In this document: in pieces, positions 9,255-19,093 of the stretch | How positions within the stretch are numbered: position 1 is the first letter of the stretch | Layout: each line of letters opens with the position of its first letter | Assembly: GCF_022376445.1 (NCBI RefSeq) | Contig: NW_025955481.1 | Span: 1 to 25,324, forward strand | Reading direction: 5' to 3' | Origin: Fomitopsis serialis | Lineage: Eukaryota > Basidiomycota > Agaricomycetes > Polyporales > Fomitopsidaceae | Length of the DNA stretch: 25,324 nucleotides | Notes under the pieces: model-generated | What the model saw: the letters and a program-made list of their open reading frames with translations, nothing else | Told to the model about the DNA's origin: nothing | Database searches by the model: none | Program-made: the position numbers and the translations under genes

Positions 9255-11194
9255 TTACACTGCAGGGCTCATGGATATCCGACTGACAAGTAGACTATCC
9301 TGGCGCGGCGACTTGAACTGACGAATCTCAGAGAAATCGGCACCTCGTTTGCGTTTCTGCGCAGGAGACGACCAGGATTGTATAGTAGAGGGAGCAGAGG
9401 GATCGATGGGTGCAGCGCGAACAGGGTTCGTCGCATCATCGACAGCGTCAACATGCTCAGCCGCCTCGCTAATGGGATGCCACCGCTGAGTTAGCCGGGG
9501 AGGCATTGGCGCAGAAGTGCAAGGACGTACCCGTCTCCCTTCCAGCCACTGGCGGCGTCGTAGACCACCGCGGGCTTTGAGGACGCAGGCACCTGCCTTA
9601 CTGGCTCCGCGCTTGGCCGGCGTGGCGGTTCGGGGCTAAGCACAACTCGAGAGGATTTGTTCAGTCTCTTTACTAACCGACGACCCGGCCCAGAGTGGAA
9701 GATCTCTGTAGGGGCGTCTTGGGCGGCGTCGCCAGGGGCGTGCTCGAGGAAGAACTCGACGATTGGACGGGCCTGTGCGAGGCAGGACGACACGAGCATA
9801 TGAGCGCACATCGAGGCTGCGTGGTGGGATGGGTGCATACATCACGTCCGCCTCCACCTCCTCTTCCTCACCAGAGTGTTCGTCAACCTCCGCGTGCGGC
9901 GACGACTGACGCGCATCTTCTCGGTCTGCTTCCCTGGCGAGTGGTTCGATCGCCATCCACTCGTCCACGACCGCCTGGAGCTGGTCCAGCTGCGCTCCCG
10001 CAGTTCATCGCGGTACAGGCGCAGGACATCGTAGGGCTGGTATGGATGATAACAGATGATACAGTGCTTTTCTTTGGCGGAGCGTGCGTTCCAAGACTGC
10101 CAGCAGTTCGCGCACAGGCCGTGGCCGCATGGTAGTCTGCAGATTAGCATAGCAGTCAGATTCGAGTGAGGCAGGAGATGTCGAGGAAGACTTGCCTCCA
10201 CCGGCCTTCTTTGTGGACACCTGTCGCACTTCATGGCCTCGTACTTAGTAGTGTCTGTCATGATGTGCAGAAGCGATGAACAGCTACAGACACGATGAAG
10301 CGTGTTGGTCCCGGCGGAAACTGGGCACTTAAGCAACGGAGCTCTCACCGTCTTCACACTACGCTCCTGTCTGGCATATTCCGAGATGCACTGCTAGTAC
10401 CCTGAGGACTTCGATCTCAGGGCTGATACCCCCGTTTAGCGTCTGCTTCGTATGCATGAACAAGTAGCCTCCAGTGCGGTTACTTGCAGGTCGCGCTTAC
10501 GGCTTAGCATCCGCGTAACATCTTCAGAGTTAGTAGGGTTTCCGATTCGCGTTCTGCTTCGCTTGCGGCCCTGAAGAGGAGTCCGACCCAGAAACTGACG
10601 ACGATAGTCCTTGATCTGTCGACCGGCCTGGCAGCCCTCGGTAAGCGCGCGATGTCTAGGACACGGGCGCCGGGGATTACGACTGACCTGCTTGAGCAAT
10701 TGCGATTCTCCATCCTTAGCTCAGCGTTATCGCCCAGCAACGTGTACACCCTCTCTTTCAGCACATCCACGGTCAACTCGTCTGATCGCCGTTTCATCGC
10801 GCTGATTCCCTCAAGCTCGCGGGCCTTCAGTTGCTTCCGAAGCTCTGCGTTCTCCGACCTGGAACGTTCCCAAAGGTTTGAATCTTTTGGAGAGTCGTCG
10901 AGAACCGCTCCTGGACACCATCTCTTAAACGGAACATTCAGCATGCTGCGACATGTCAAGCACTCGCCTCTGGATCCTTTCCACCCGCACTCGAAGCACT
11001 CCTGCGCCGCGCTCGTCGCTCGATGCGGATAGAGCCCTCGCTGATGTGGTTGGACCTGCGTCTCCTCATCGTTGTCATCTGTGCTTTCAGCACTCTCCTC
11101 GCTTTCCGATGGTAAGTATGTCTCCGAGTCGGCGTAGTCAGTGCGCGACCAGAGGCCGGGTTGGGGCTTGAGTTGGCGCTGGGCGGGTGAGCAT
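9255..11194 (-). CDS. Coiled-coil / RING-finger protein, gene A (frameshifted paralogue of gene B)
   Basis: This is a probable nuclear ubiquitin E3-type protein. In order it has an acidic segment (SESEESAESTDDNDEE), a compact zinc ribbon (C-x2-C-x8-C-x2-C, in ECFECGWKGSRGECLTC at about 10951-11000), a coiled coil (ENAELRKQLKARELEG), a RING-like core (LPCGHGLCANCW...HCIICYHPY, 10040-10130), an acidic stretch, a disordered tail and an NLS (SPAQKRKRG). Supported late introns are 9765-9837 and 9458-9513 (approximate). The probable start is the ATG at 11194, but it needs a frame change to reach the acidic segment. Two more breaks are near 10705 (MENR to QLLKQ) and 9989-9997 (YRDELRE to QLDQLQAVVDEW). 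The aligned region of gene B has no gap there. The RING contains a stop-free 84-base intron (10137-10220). It is either a real gene with assembly indels or a decaying copy. Confidence 0.55.
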
Positions 11195-11839
11195 GATCGA
11201 TGTTGTGGTACCGGAGGAACCACGCGCGCCAGATCGGTGCAGCCGGTCACCGGTCAACCATCGCGGGAGCATTCCCATTACATTTCTTTCTGCGCTGAAC
11301 GTTGAACGTTGAACATCGGCTGAACATGGTCATCTCGTAGTTGCTCAAGGCAAGTGCTGTTATATTACTTCATCCTCAGGTTTCACTGTGGATAACGCGT
11401 CAATATTCAAGCTGGCATCGTTGAGCATCATCTACTCTCCGAAGTGACTTCGCCGCAGAACAGGACGCCGGGTTGTTGAATGAGGAAAGGGCTTTGACTG
11501 ACATTGATTCGACTTTTCTCCCTCCTCACCGCTGGTATACAAAAGTAATCGGAGCACTGGTACGCCCGCGTCCAGAGTGACCCGGTGGCCGCGTGAGTCC
11601 TTGCAATCAATGGTATGTCACACGCCATAGCCTATTCTTTGCATCCACTGCCGATAGTGCGAGAAAGCTGCCAGCATCGTCTGACTTCCTGATGGTAATG
11701 GGCTCATGGCAGAAGCCGTTCTGCTTAGTTGGAGGTGCACAAAAGAAGCCATACATGCCCTCGGGACATCATGCATCATGCATAGGGAACGTATATAACG
11801 CTTGTACTAGACCCCGCTGCTTTCGCGATGTCTACCGTC
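11195..11839. other. Gap without a convincing gene
   Basis: Positions 11296-11316 hold three GTTGAAC-like heptamers in tandem. A TATATAA word occurs at 11792-11798 on the plus strand. A short plus-strand frame from the ATG at 11828 (39 codons) lies just beyond it but overlaps the minus-strand locus and matches nothing I know. Confidence 0.4.
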
Positions 11840-12130
11840 TCAGAACATCGGCTCTGCCGGCAGCCTCCATACGGATTCCAGCACCCCGCCGATGACACCT
11901 TTAACAGCCTCCAAGAGCCGGTCGCCGTCCACCTTCAACCCCAATGAACCTATTTTCCGCACGAAGAGCTCGTGTACACACATACCTGGCCGTCGGGAAG
12001 GACACATTGCGCGAGCATTTACTTGCTCTTCGGGGCTCAGCGCAACCACATGCGGGGTAGGTGCAGGAGCCGCCGTTGGCCTGGACGTTAGCGCAGGTAG
12101 CCTTGTCCTGTCCTCGCGTTCAGCTGCCAT
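11840..12130 (-). CDS. Hypothetical small protein, 96 codons (alternative reading of the same locus)
   Basis: This is an intronless frame from the ATG at 12130. The second half is GC3-rich and amphipathic (VDGDRLLEAVKGVIGGVLES). It overlaps the spliced Cys-containing frame described for 11901-12167, and the two share the TATA box at 12249-12256. The ATG at 12167 lies upstream of this one and would be scanned first unless spliced out. I recognise no family. One possibility is that the two frames are joined by a short intron near 12003-12039 into one 78-residue product. Confidence 0.35.
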   Translation of the reverse strand: MAAEREDRTRLPALTSRPTAAPAPTPHVVALSPEEQVNARAMCPSRRPGMCVHELFVRKIGSLGLKVDGDRLLEAVKGVIGGVLESVWRLPAEPMF

Positions 12131-12167
12131 TATCTGTCCATATACCGAGGTGTGTACTCACAGACAT
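11901..12167 (-). CDS. Possible small Cys-containing peptide gene with a two-codon first exon
   Basis: Downstream of a good TATA box the first ATG (12167, context ACAACCATGTCT) is followed after two codons by a consensus donor GTGAGT. A 54-base intron (12108-12161), with CTGAAC as branch point and ACAG as acceptor, would join it to a frame starting DKATCANVQANGGSCTYPAC. The first 26 codons of that exon are strongly biased to C in the third position, typical of highly expressed fungal genes. Cysteines occur at residues 7, 17, 21 and 23, which recalls short fungal metallothioneins, but the similarity is not decisive. As written, the frame runs on with weaker bias to a TAA at 11901 (70 residues). 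A one-base shift near 12030 would end it at about 31 residues. No family is assigned. Confidence 0.4.
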
Positions 12168-12248
12168 GGTTGTTCGGAGGTTAGAGGTGGGTGAGTGTGG
12201 TGTTGGTGTGTAGTCGAGGACTGTGGGCTAACAGCGAGCTCTGGGTGT

Positions 12249-12256
12249 CTTTTATA
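12249..12256 (-). promoter_or_regulatory. TATA box (TATAAAAG)
   Basis: The minus strand reads TATAAAAG 82 bases upstream of the ATG at 12167. This is the best TATA box in the window and the main evidence that a minus-strand transcript starts near 12220. Confidence 0.65.
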
Positions 12257-12689
12257 GCAGAAAGCCCGGGTTGGGCGCCCAGACAGCTTTCGCTGCGCGC
12301 TGTATTCGAAGACCGCCATTGGAGAAGAGTGTGCCCAATGGTGGTACGGATGTTGGTCAGGCGCGGCTGGAACTAACGTACAACGTCAAGAAATTCTGAG
12401 TGCTCTTTTGTGACATGTCGGCACGTTAGGGTTGGCTCGGCCCTAATCTGTGTGTATGTAACCTTCCCGATCTCCGTAACTCATCGTACACTTCGGATTG
12501 ATCTATGAAACACTTCTCAGTGATAGAACTCGCATAGTATCAAGATGAAGACGAGAAGGGGGTCATGCTGGCTTGCCATGAACTAGGATTGGATCAGGAA
12601 TCCGCCTTCGTTGTTGATTAACATTACATTGAGAGGACTAAATGTTGTTAGACACGTACACATACTAACTCGGATCTCCCATAACACAG
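12257..12689. other. Gap without a gene
   Basis: This is AT-richer sequence between the TATA box of the small locus and the 3' end of RING gene B. I found no coding frame, hairpin or repeat that I can defend. Confidence 0.5.
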
Positions 12690-14791
12690 TCAAGGACCAT
12701 CTTCAGCCGATATCGTTGAGCGTACTAGTGGTTGTACAGCTGCCAAGGTCTTGGTGTCCCATTCGTCAGCTCTTTTTTTTGATTCCCTGCTTTGTCCGCG
12801 AGCATTCGTCAGTTGGCCGTGTATAATGTGAGGTCGTACTAGGTAGATGAACGATGGGCAGACAAGTGGAGATATGTAGTGTGAGAACAAGCGAAACGGC
12901 GTTCGACGAGCGCGAGTGTCCCGGGCGCGGACGATGCCCGAAGCCTGTGGCCATGTGTGTCTGCATTCCTGTCTCCTAAAAAGCACAAGATCCGTAATCC
13001 AGAATTGTCCCATCCTCAGCGTGAACCCGAGCAAAGTCCCTACATCATTGATGCTACAACCGTCGCTTTTGTTCCGTGCAGCAGCCAACTCTTCCATGCG
13101 TTTGCGTTTATCTCCTGCTGGAGAAGTCGCGTAGGTCGGCTTGTCTTGCAAATTCTTCGGCGTGGTCTCCAATTGTTCTGTGGCCGACGAAGGTCCAGCG
13201 ACAGGTTCATCCTGACCGGGCACAGGAAGCGTACTGTTCCTTCGATAAGCCACTGAGAATTGAACAAAATACACTACTTACGATGCTTTAGGCGGCTCGA
13301 TATTGGAGATTGTAGACGGCCCCGGATCTTCCGGCTCCGCGCTGTTTCTACATAATCATTACTGAGAAGCGAGGTATTGGGCAGTTCAACCTACGGCTGC
13401 GATAGAGGGGATGACTCTGGAGAGAATGCTATCCGTCGCTTCTTGTTACCCGGCGTTGTGGGCGGTTCGACGACAGTTGGTTGCGGAGTGCCAGGTCGGA
13501 GCTCAGCGTCGACCGGCTCCTCCGGTTCGGGCGACGTAGCGAGAGAATTTTCCGATGCAGAACGAGCTGAGCTACACGACATTTGATGGGTATTTCATCC
13601 AGTTGATCAGAGAACAGTCGCACCTTGCTTCGTCATCTGGCCGCTCGTCCTCGATAAATTTCTCCTCTACTTCCTCGTCGCTGGTATCCGGTTGCCTGTG
13701 CAAGTCCATTTTTGCCCAAGCCTTTGCCACATCGAGGAGGTCATCCCATTGTTGAGATGCGGTGTACTGGACAATCTCGATCTCGTCTCGGGGGCAGAGG
13801 CCACGACACTGTGGACATGTAACGTCTTCTTCGCCCAGCGATACCCTAGAGATGCAGGTCTTGCAAAATGTGTGTTCGCAAGGTAGACTGCATGCGATCG
13901 GTGTGATTGAGACATTAGCACGACGGCTGAGTGCAAAAGCATACCTCACGCATTCGTTGACCCCCAGAGTGTCCATGCAAATAGGGCATTCTTCGTTCTC
14001 TTCAATTGAACTAGACAGAACAATATCATGGAAGCGGCGGAGCAGCTATGTAGGTGTTATTCGGCTTGCAGTACTGAAATTTGAGATAGACTTACTTTTC
14101 TCATGCGATACGGCGAGTCAACGACCAGAATCTCGGCATCGTCCTGAAGCTCAGCGACGTCTTCCTTGACTTCACGAGCCCGAAGCTAATCACCAGGATT
14201 GGGTGCCAAAGTCATATGCATGCCAACATATTCATAGCATACCTTGGCGATTGTCTTCCGGTCCTTACGCCTTGCCTAGTTGATCAAGACGGGCCAGTCG
14301 GCGATGAGCGAAACGATGAGCACAGCCATCAGCCGTCTAACGAGCAGCAGACGCCAACATATGCGCACCTGCTCCAGGACACCAATCTGACCATTCAGTC
14401 GTCTCACTTCGCCTTGAAGCTTGGCCACAGTCGGGCCTCCGCGTTTACCTCGCTTCGGCTGGATCGACGTGTCCTCCGCTTGTTCGAGAGTCTCCAGCCG
14501 TCGCTCAAGTTCGCCATTCCGCCTCCGCATCTCTGCGAGCTCCTGCTGCATGGTTCGGACACCACTCAATGCTTTCGATATATGCACCTGAAGAAGGGTC
14601 GCAATGCAATTTCAATCATTTTTATGTCTGCCAGCTTCACATGGACTCAGAACTGGAGGCTCGCCAATGCGTATACACACCTCTACACTACTGCGCTCTT
14701 TAGGGAGGCCGACTGGTGGCTCGGCGACCCCCACGGCCGCATCCTCACTGTGCTCCGGATGTGCACCATTGGCACGAGATCTGGTTCGCAT
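12690..14791 (-). CDS. Coiled-coil / RING-finger protein, gene B (putative E3 ubiquitin ligase)
   Basis: Nine exons close in phase: 14681-14791, 14369-14587, 14243-14275, 14096-14185, 13945-14045, 13624-13887, 13395-13571, 13282-13347 and 12690-13233. They give about 534 residues. A short basic/acidic N-terminus (MRTRSRANGA) is followed by a coiled coil (MQQELAEMRRRNGELERRLE) and a C3HC4 RING at residues 171-212 (ECPICMDTLG, SLPCEHTFCKTC, CPQC). The ligands are C171, C174, C188, H190, C193, C196, C209 and C212. A helix (DDLLDVAKAWAKM), an acidic segment, a Pro/Ser-rich disordered tail and two basic clusters (NKKRR, DKRKR) follow. The RING is interrupted by an intron at 13888-13944, just before SLPCEH. 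The frame past 13050 is less convincing and may contain another intron or end earlier. A nuclear RING E3 is the natural reading; the substrate is unknown. Confidence 0.82.
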
Positions 14792-14956
14792 GAAAGTGAG
14801 TTTGAAGGCACAACGTGTTGAAGCTGGGGCTGGGATGCACGGTGCCGGGTGCACTGGCGACAGGTGAGTAGACTCGGGTTGAACTGCCTCGGTTTCCCTT
14901 TGTGCTATGAACGTCGTGGGCAGGACTATACTGTACTGTAACGGTTCTTTTACAAC

Positions 14957-15038
14957 GTTCCCATCGATTAGTGGTCAGATCATCACGTTGTGGCTACACC
15001 AAAACCGTGGAGACGGGGGCTCGACTCCCCTGGGAACA
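14957..15038 (+). tRNA. tRNA-His (anticodon GTG) with an 11-base intron
   Basis: A perfect 7-bp acceptor stem is formed by GTTCCCA (14957-14963) and TGGGAAC (15031-15037), with discriminator A at 15038. The D-arm is GATT-AGTGGTCA-GATC. The anticodon stem TCACG pairs with CGTGG (15006-15010) around the loop TTGTGGC, with anticodon GTG at 14990-14992. An intron of about 11 bases (14994-15004, CTACACCAAAA) sits at the canonical place one base 3' of the anticodon. The T-loop is CTCGACT. The T-stem GGGGG faces only CCCC before the acceptor strand, so the molecule is one base short there. A Pol III terminator follows immediately. Confidence 0.85.
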
Positions 15039-15040
15039 TG

Positions 15041-15052
15041 TTTTTCTTTTTT
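15041..15052 (+). terminator. RNA polymerase III terminator
   Basis: TTTTTCTTTTTT begins three bases after the tRNA 3' end, as expected for Pol III termination. Confidence 0.85.
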
Positions 15053-15096
15053 GCTCGCGTATCAACCCAAGATTGACCATGGCGACCCTCGTACTT

Positions 15097-15111
15097 ACTT
15101 ACGACGTAAGT
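15097..15111. repeat. Short inverted repeat
   Basis: ACTTACG-A-CGTAAGT is a perfect 7-bp palindrome with a one-base centre. It lies between the tRNA and the end of the amidohydrolase gene. It could be a protein-binding site or chance. Confidence 0.4.
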
Positions 15112-15242
15112 TAGCTGATCAGGCCTTCATATAGTCTTTTTTAAATATCGAAACGAGATTGAGTCTAGAGTCTGATCTGGCAGCTTGTAGACGTTGTAAG
15201 CTTTGTAAATAAATGCACTACTGTTCTTATGAAGTAGCAGAT

Positions 15243-18200
15243 CTACAAGACGTCTACGACGCTGCGCCTTGGAGAGGCAACGGCGACGGGCTTGCTGGCA
15301 AGATCAAACACGTTTCCTCTTTCATACGCCACCAAATCGCCTCCGTCTTCATCGACCCAACCTCGACGTCCAAGAGTTTCTCGAGATTGGTAGACACCAG
15401 TGCCTGAGCCTTCTGTCTGGTGACACGTCCGTTGGTCTCAGAGCAGCCTGTACCGCAGGTTAGTATATTCGAGGTGTTAATGTATGTCCCGACGTACCCA
15501 AGCAGCGTCAATCGAGTATTAACAGGTTGCCATGCATCGCGGCATCAATTGCTACGGTTATACCAGCGTCCATGAGTCTTACCAAGGATGGTGTCATTCG
15601 TAAGGGGCGGACAGCCAAGCTGAATACCATAATGAGTCATAGAATCTCATAGGGCATAAGTCCAACTTACATCCTGCGGTCGTCCCACACTTGAGGGAAG
15701 GGTCTGGCGGGCTCCAAGATGATGCCGACTTTGGCTCTAGCTGACCACAACTCAGTCAGCTTTGTACGTACACGCGATTCTATGGGCTCACCGATCTCAT
15801 CGGCAATGAGGTGAGCTTCCGTGGCCCTGAAGAACACCATCTTCATGAACGAGCCTCGAGCCTGCTCAACCTCAATCTTGAGCCTCAACAGTACGGCCAT
15901 GATGTCGCGCTCGAACATCGATGACTAGTGGAACGGCACCCTTGGTGTTCCAATCAGTTTCCAAGCCACTTCCTTTGAGGAGGCCCGTCTCACCTGAGCA
16001 GCTCGCTTAAACCAGTGACCTGTCTCTGTATCCTCGGGCTCGCCGTTGAGAAGCAAGCGCCGTAGGATCGCGATCTGCGTGCTGACACTGGCTTGTGCCA
16101 CAGTGGAATACGGAGACGTGCGGCTCAGGACAACGTGCAACGCAGTGACTTGCTTGATCACCGCGCCTGGTTCGAGAGCATGTGCAGATCCAGTGCGGAA
16201 TGTGACGGACAGGCCCGCGACGAACGCCGGAGAAGTGAAGTAGGTGGTCTTTTCGGGGGATGTCGCATACGTGACCTGCACGATGCGCCAATCTACCATT
16301 CCTTGTGGTTTTTTTCTGAATCAGGCCGATGGAAGGACTCACAGTGCATTCCTTGTCCCAAACTTGAGCGCATCTGCCGTACGTACCAGACCGCCCTTAT
16401 CGCCGAGAATTGCGGGTGGGTCTCCGTGTAGTGGGTCAACAGCACGCCATCTCCGGTTGACGATTCCAGCATTATCTCTTCGACACCTAAAGGCGAACCG
16501 AAGGTCATAAGACTCGGAGCGATGGACCCTCCATATAGATCAATCTCGACTTCTGCGTTGATTCCACCCAGGCAATGCTTGCCGATGCGTGATCCTGCCT
16601 CCGTCGACCACAACATCTGTCAGCTCTCCGGGAGCCAGCAAGTCTTAAGTCCGTCTTCAGCATCGGGATCCCTCACGGACACTTCCCGACATTCCTCAAA
16701 CACGCGCCCTCTGTATTGGGCAGGCGCGAGTGGAGGCAGGCCCCTTCCCATTTGATCGCCTCTTTGCGCTCCTTGTCCCAGTTCGGTACCTTTGGCACTT
16801 CCTGGAACTGGCGACCATCCTTGCCTTTCCCGATGATGATCCCCTCCTCGTCCGCGCCGACCTGCAGAATACCGTCGATCCAGACCTTTCTTGGCGTCGC
16901 ACCGATTTGAAGAGGATGCGAGTCCCAGATGACGACGTCGGCATCAGCGCCTTCTTGCAGCACCGATACGGTGCGACATGCCAGCTGCGGTCGCAGGGAT
17001 AGCTGTGACAGACAACAGGGAAAGGTGAGGTGGAAGTCCTGATATCATGCATATTGAGCATAGTGTCCAGCGACGGGAAACATCTCGGTTTACCCAGTAA
17101 TGAGCTGCTGGCCTCAAACATCAGGTGCGGCTGTTCAGTATGGGTGGTCAGACTGTCAGAAACCTATCAGTGGTGCGCGACGATGGTTGTCCCGGCACTC
17201 CTACCTTCATAACAACCGGTATACCGTTGTCAACGAGTACCGAGGAGCAAAGCCGGAACCACGGTAGGATTCCGCTTGTAGCGGTGAACGGCGGCGAAGA
17301 CGCCGACGGTCGGTGTTCCACCCCAACTACGTGCGTTCGTGAGTACGTACAGCCACGAGAGACAAGTGACTCACGTTCGCTTGAGTAAGTTGGGCACAAG
17401 CCAGGCCTCAGAGCATGGTGGAAAGATGCATGGGGAACTCGAACTCGTTGGTAAGCTGAATGTTGCACTTTAGACTTGACGCATCGAAGATACTGACAGA
17501 AGACGCACCCTGACCATGCTATCTAAGTCAACTTCCTCGTAGCAATGAGTGGAGACCTGCGTCATATAAGTTATCAGTCATTTGCATACTAAGTGCACCC
17601 TACCTTGACTCGACCTCTTAGCACGTCGACGAGCCTCCACTGCAGATTGTCCGGTAGTCTTGTCCTTTCAGCTCGTCCCATAACCCTGCCTCCGCTTTAG
17701 CGCAGTACACTCCTGAGTGTCCCTGATCTTCCGCGCTTCGTTGTATGCCCAACGGTAAGACCACATGGAGTCCATGCGATTGCCGTATGCAATAAGACTT
17801 TCTCCGCATGCCTGTCTGCAACGTAGACCCAGTCAGCGTATCGACAGACGAATAGACATATCAAGCATTACTTCATATGCCGCCAACGCATGGGATGTTC
17901 AGAGCTGGCAGAGCTGCCGTTGAGACTGTGCGGAGGTTCAAGAACCATGGAAGAAGGCGTTCGATCGGACGTCTTGCGTAGCTTGAACATGAAAGCCTGA
18001 CCGGCTGGTATGAGACGAATGTAAGAGCCAAACCGAACGTCGAAGCACCATACCTCTACGTACCAATGGCGTTTCCGCTGCCAGGGAGAACCTGGACAGA
18101 CGTTACGCCGCCAGCAATTGCGAGCTGGAATGCATCATCATGAGTGTTGAATGCGTCAATACTCCGCAGCCATGGCAAGATTGGGCCGTGTTCAGAGTTT

Positions 18201-18801
18201 ACGTCCAAGGCCCCATGTAATTCGGGCACACTCGAGACCCCAACGTGGGAGTGAAGGTCCACTAAAACAGCGACGTCCTCTCCGTCAGTCGTGATTTTTT
18301 AACACATTCACACAACATACCAAGACCAGGTGTAACCCAGCCTCCCTTCGCGTCGAAGATTACCACCTCCCGTTCGCCGGCATACTGAGTCTCGGGAATG
18401 TAGCCAATGCCTTTCACGATTCCCTTGTCCAGGTAGACGTCACCATATACAATCTCAGTGCCATTCCGAGCACCCGTCCATATCCTAGCATTCTTGATGA
18501 GAGTTGACTTCGTCCCCGGTTCGAACCTGTCCGACACCTCCCTTACGAGAAAGTCTGTTGGAGGACCGGGTTTCTCGTGTAGCGAAGCACATTGAGTGAG
18601 GATCGTCTCAGCGTTGAGCGGGAGGTGCTGAACGCGCTGGTGGGAAGAAGCGTCAAAGGATGTGTTCCACGTGAAGACCGTCGCAGTCGCCACAGCGGTA
18701 CAGAGCACCAGGAGTATTGTCCTCGGCAGCGAAGAACGACGGCGGGCATCGTGTACACTCGAGGCACCTGGCAGCCCCTGGTACCCCATCTTGCTGTCCA
18801 T
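15243..18801 (-). CDS. Large membrane-anchored amidohydrolase (two amidohydrolase-like regions), frames broken
   Basis: This is a metal-dependent hydrolase of the amidohydrolase superfamily, of the long fungal type (about 900 residues). The start is the ATG at 18801 (MDSKMGYQ). A signal anchor at residues about 27-45 (TILLVLCTAVATATV) makes it a type II membrane protein. Exons 18321-18801 and 18064-18261 are clean and carry VTPGLVDLHSHVGV with the metal-binding HSH, then SIDAFNTHDDAFQLAIAGGV. Further exons give MRWRHMK, AEAGLWDELKGQD, STHCYEEVDLD, ADVVIWDSHPLQIGATP, LYGGSIAPSLMTFGSPLG, SVTFRTGSAHALEPGA, ILEPARPFPQVWDDRR and STNLEKLLDVE. Between 15356 and 17713 the frame must change at roughly 15 places. 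Each change fits one or two missing bases in a short run. The family-like C-terminus ends at the TAG at 15243-15245. The substrate is unknown. Two late introns have consensus branch points. Confidence 0.85.
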
Positions 18802-19093
18802 GGTGGACGTTGGTGGTAGTGGAGAACGAGTCGACCGAGCCCTTGAGTGCAAGCGGGCACGCCGGCGGTAGCTGAACGCAAGGACGGACGTACCGACTGC
18901 ACGAGGTTCCTCATATATCGGCGTTCCTGCCCGCATGTTTCCACGCCGGCATAGGGGTGACGTTCTTCACCTCGAAATGGGGTCACATTGGATATGCGTG
19001 ACTCGGATATCTATGTACTTCATTTTGACTGCTGCCAGTGGGCCCGGTGGGGCTACGCGAATACGTACGGCAGACGGATGGGCTGCTGTACCT
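18802..19093. promoter_or_regulatory. Upstream region of the amidohydrolase gene
   Basis: An ATATAT word on the minus strand at 18913-18918, 112 bases upstream of the ATG, is a weak TATA candidate. Nothing else is recognised. Confidence 0.3.

Noticed and set aside
11296..11316. Three GTTGAAC-type heptamers in tandem
   Set aside because: Too short and too few units to call a functional repeat; noted only in the gap entry.
11755..11785. CATCATGCATCATGCAT palindromic word
   Set aside because: It is short, made of overlapping ATGCAT words, with no partner element nearby; chance is sufficient.
15254..15511. C-terminus of the amidohydrolase ending at the stop at 15254
   Set aside because: After LLDVEVG the family-like sequence (VDEDGGDLVAYERGNVFDLA) is in the next frame and ends at 15243, so the 15254 stop is a frameshift product.
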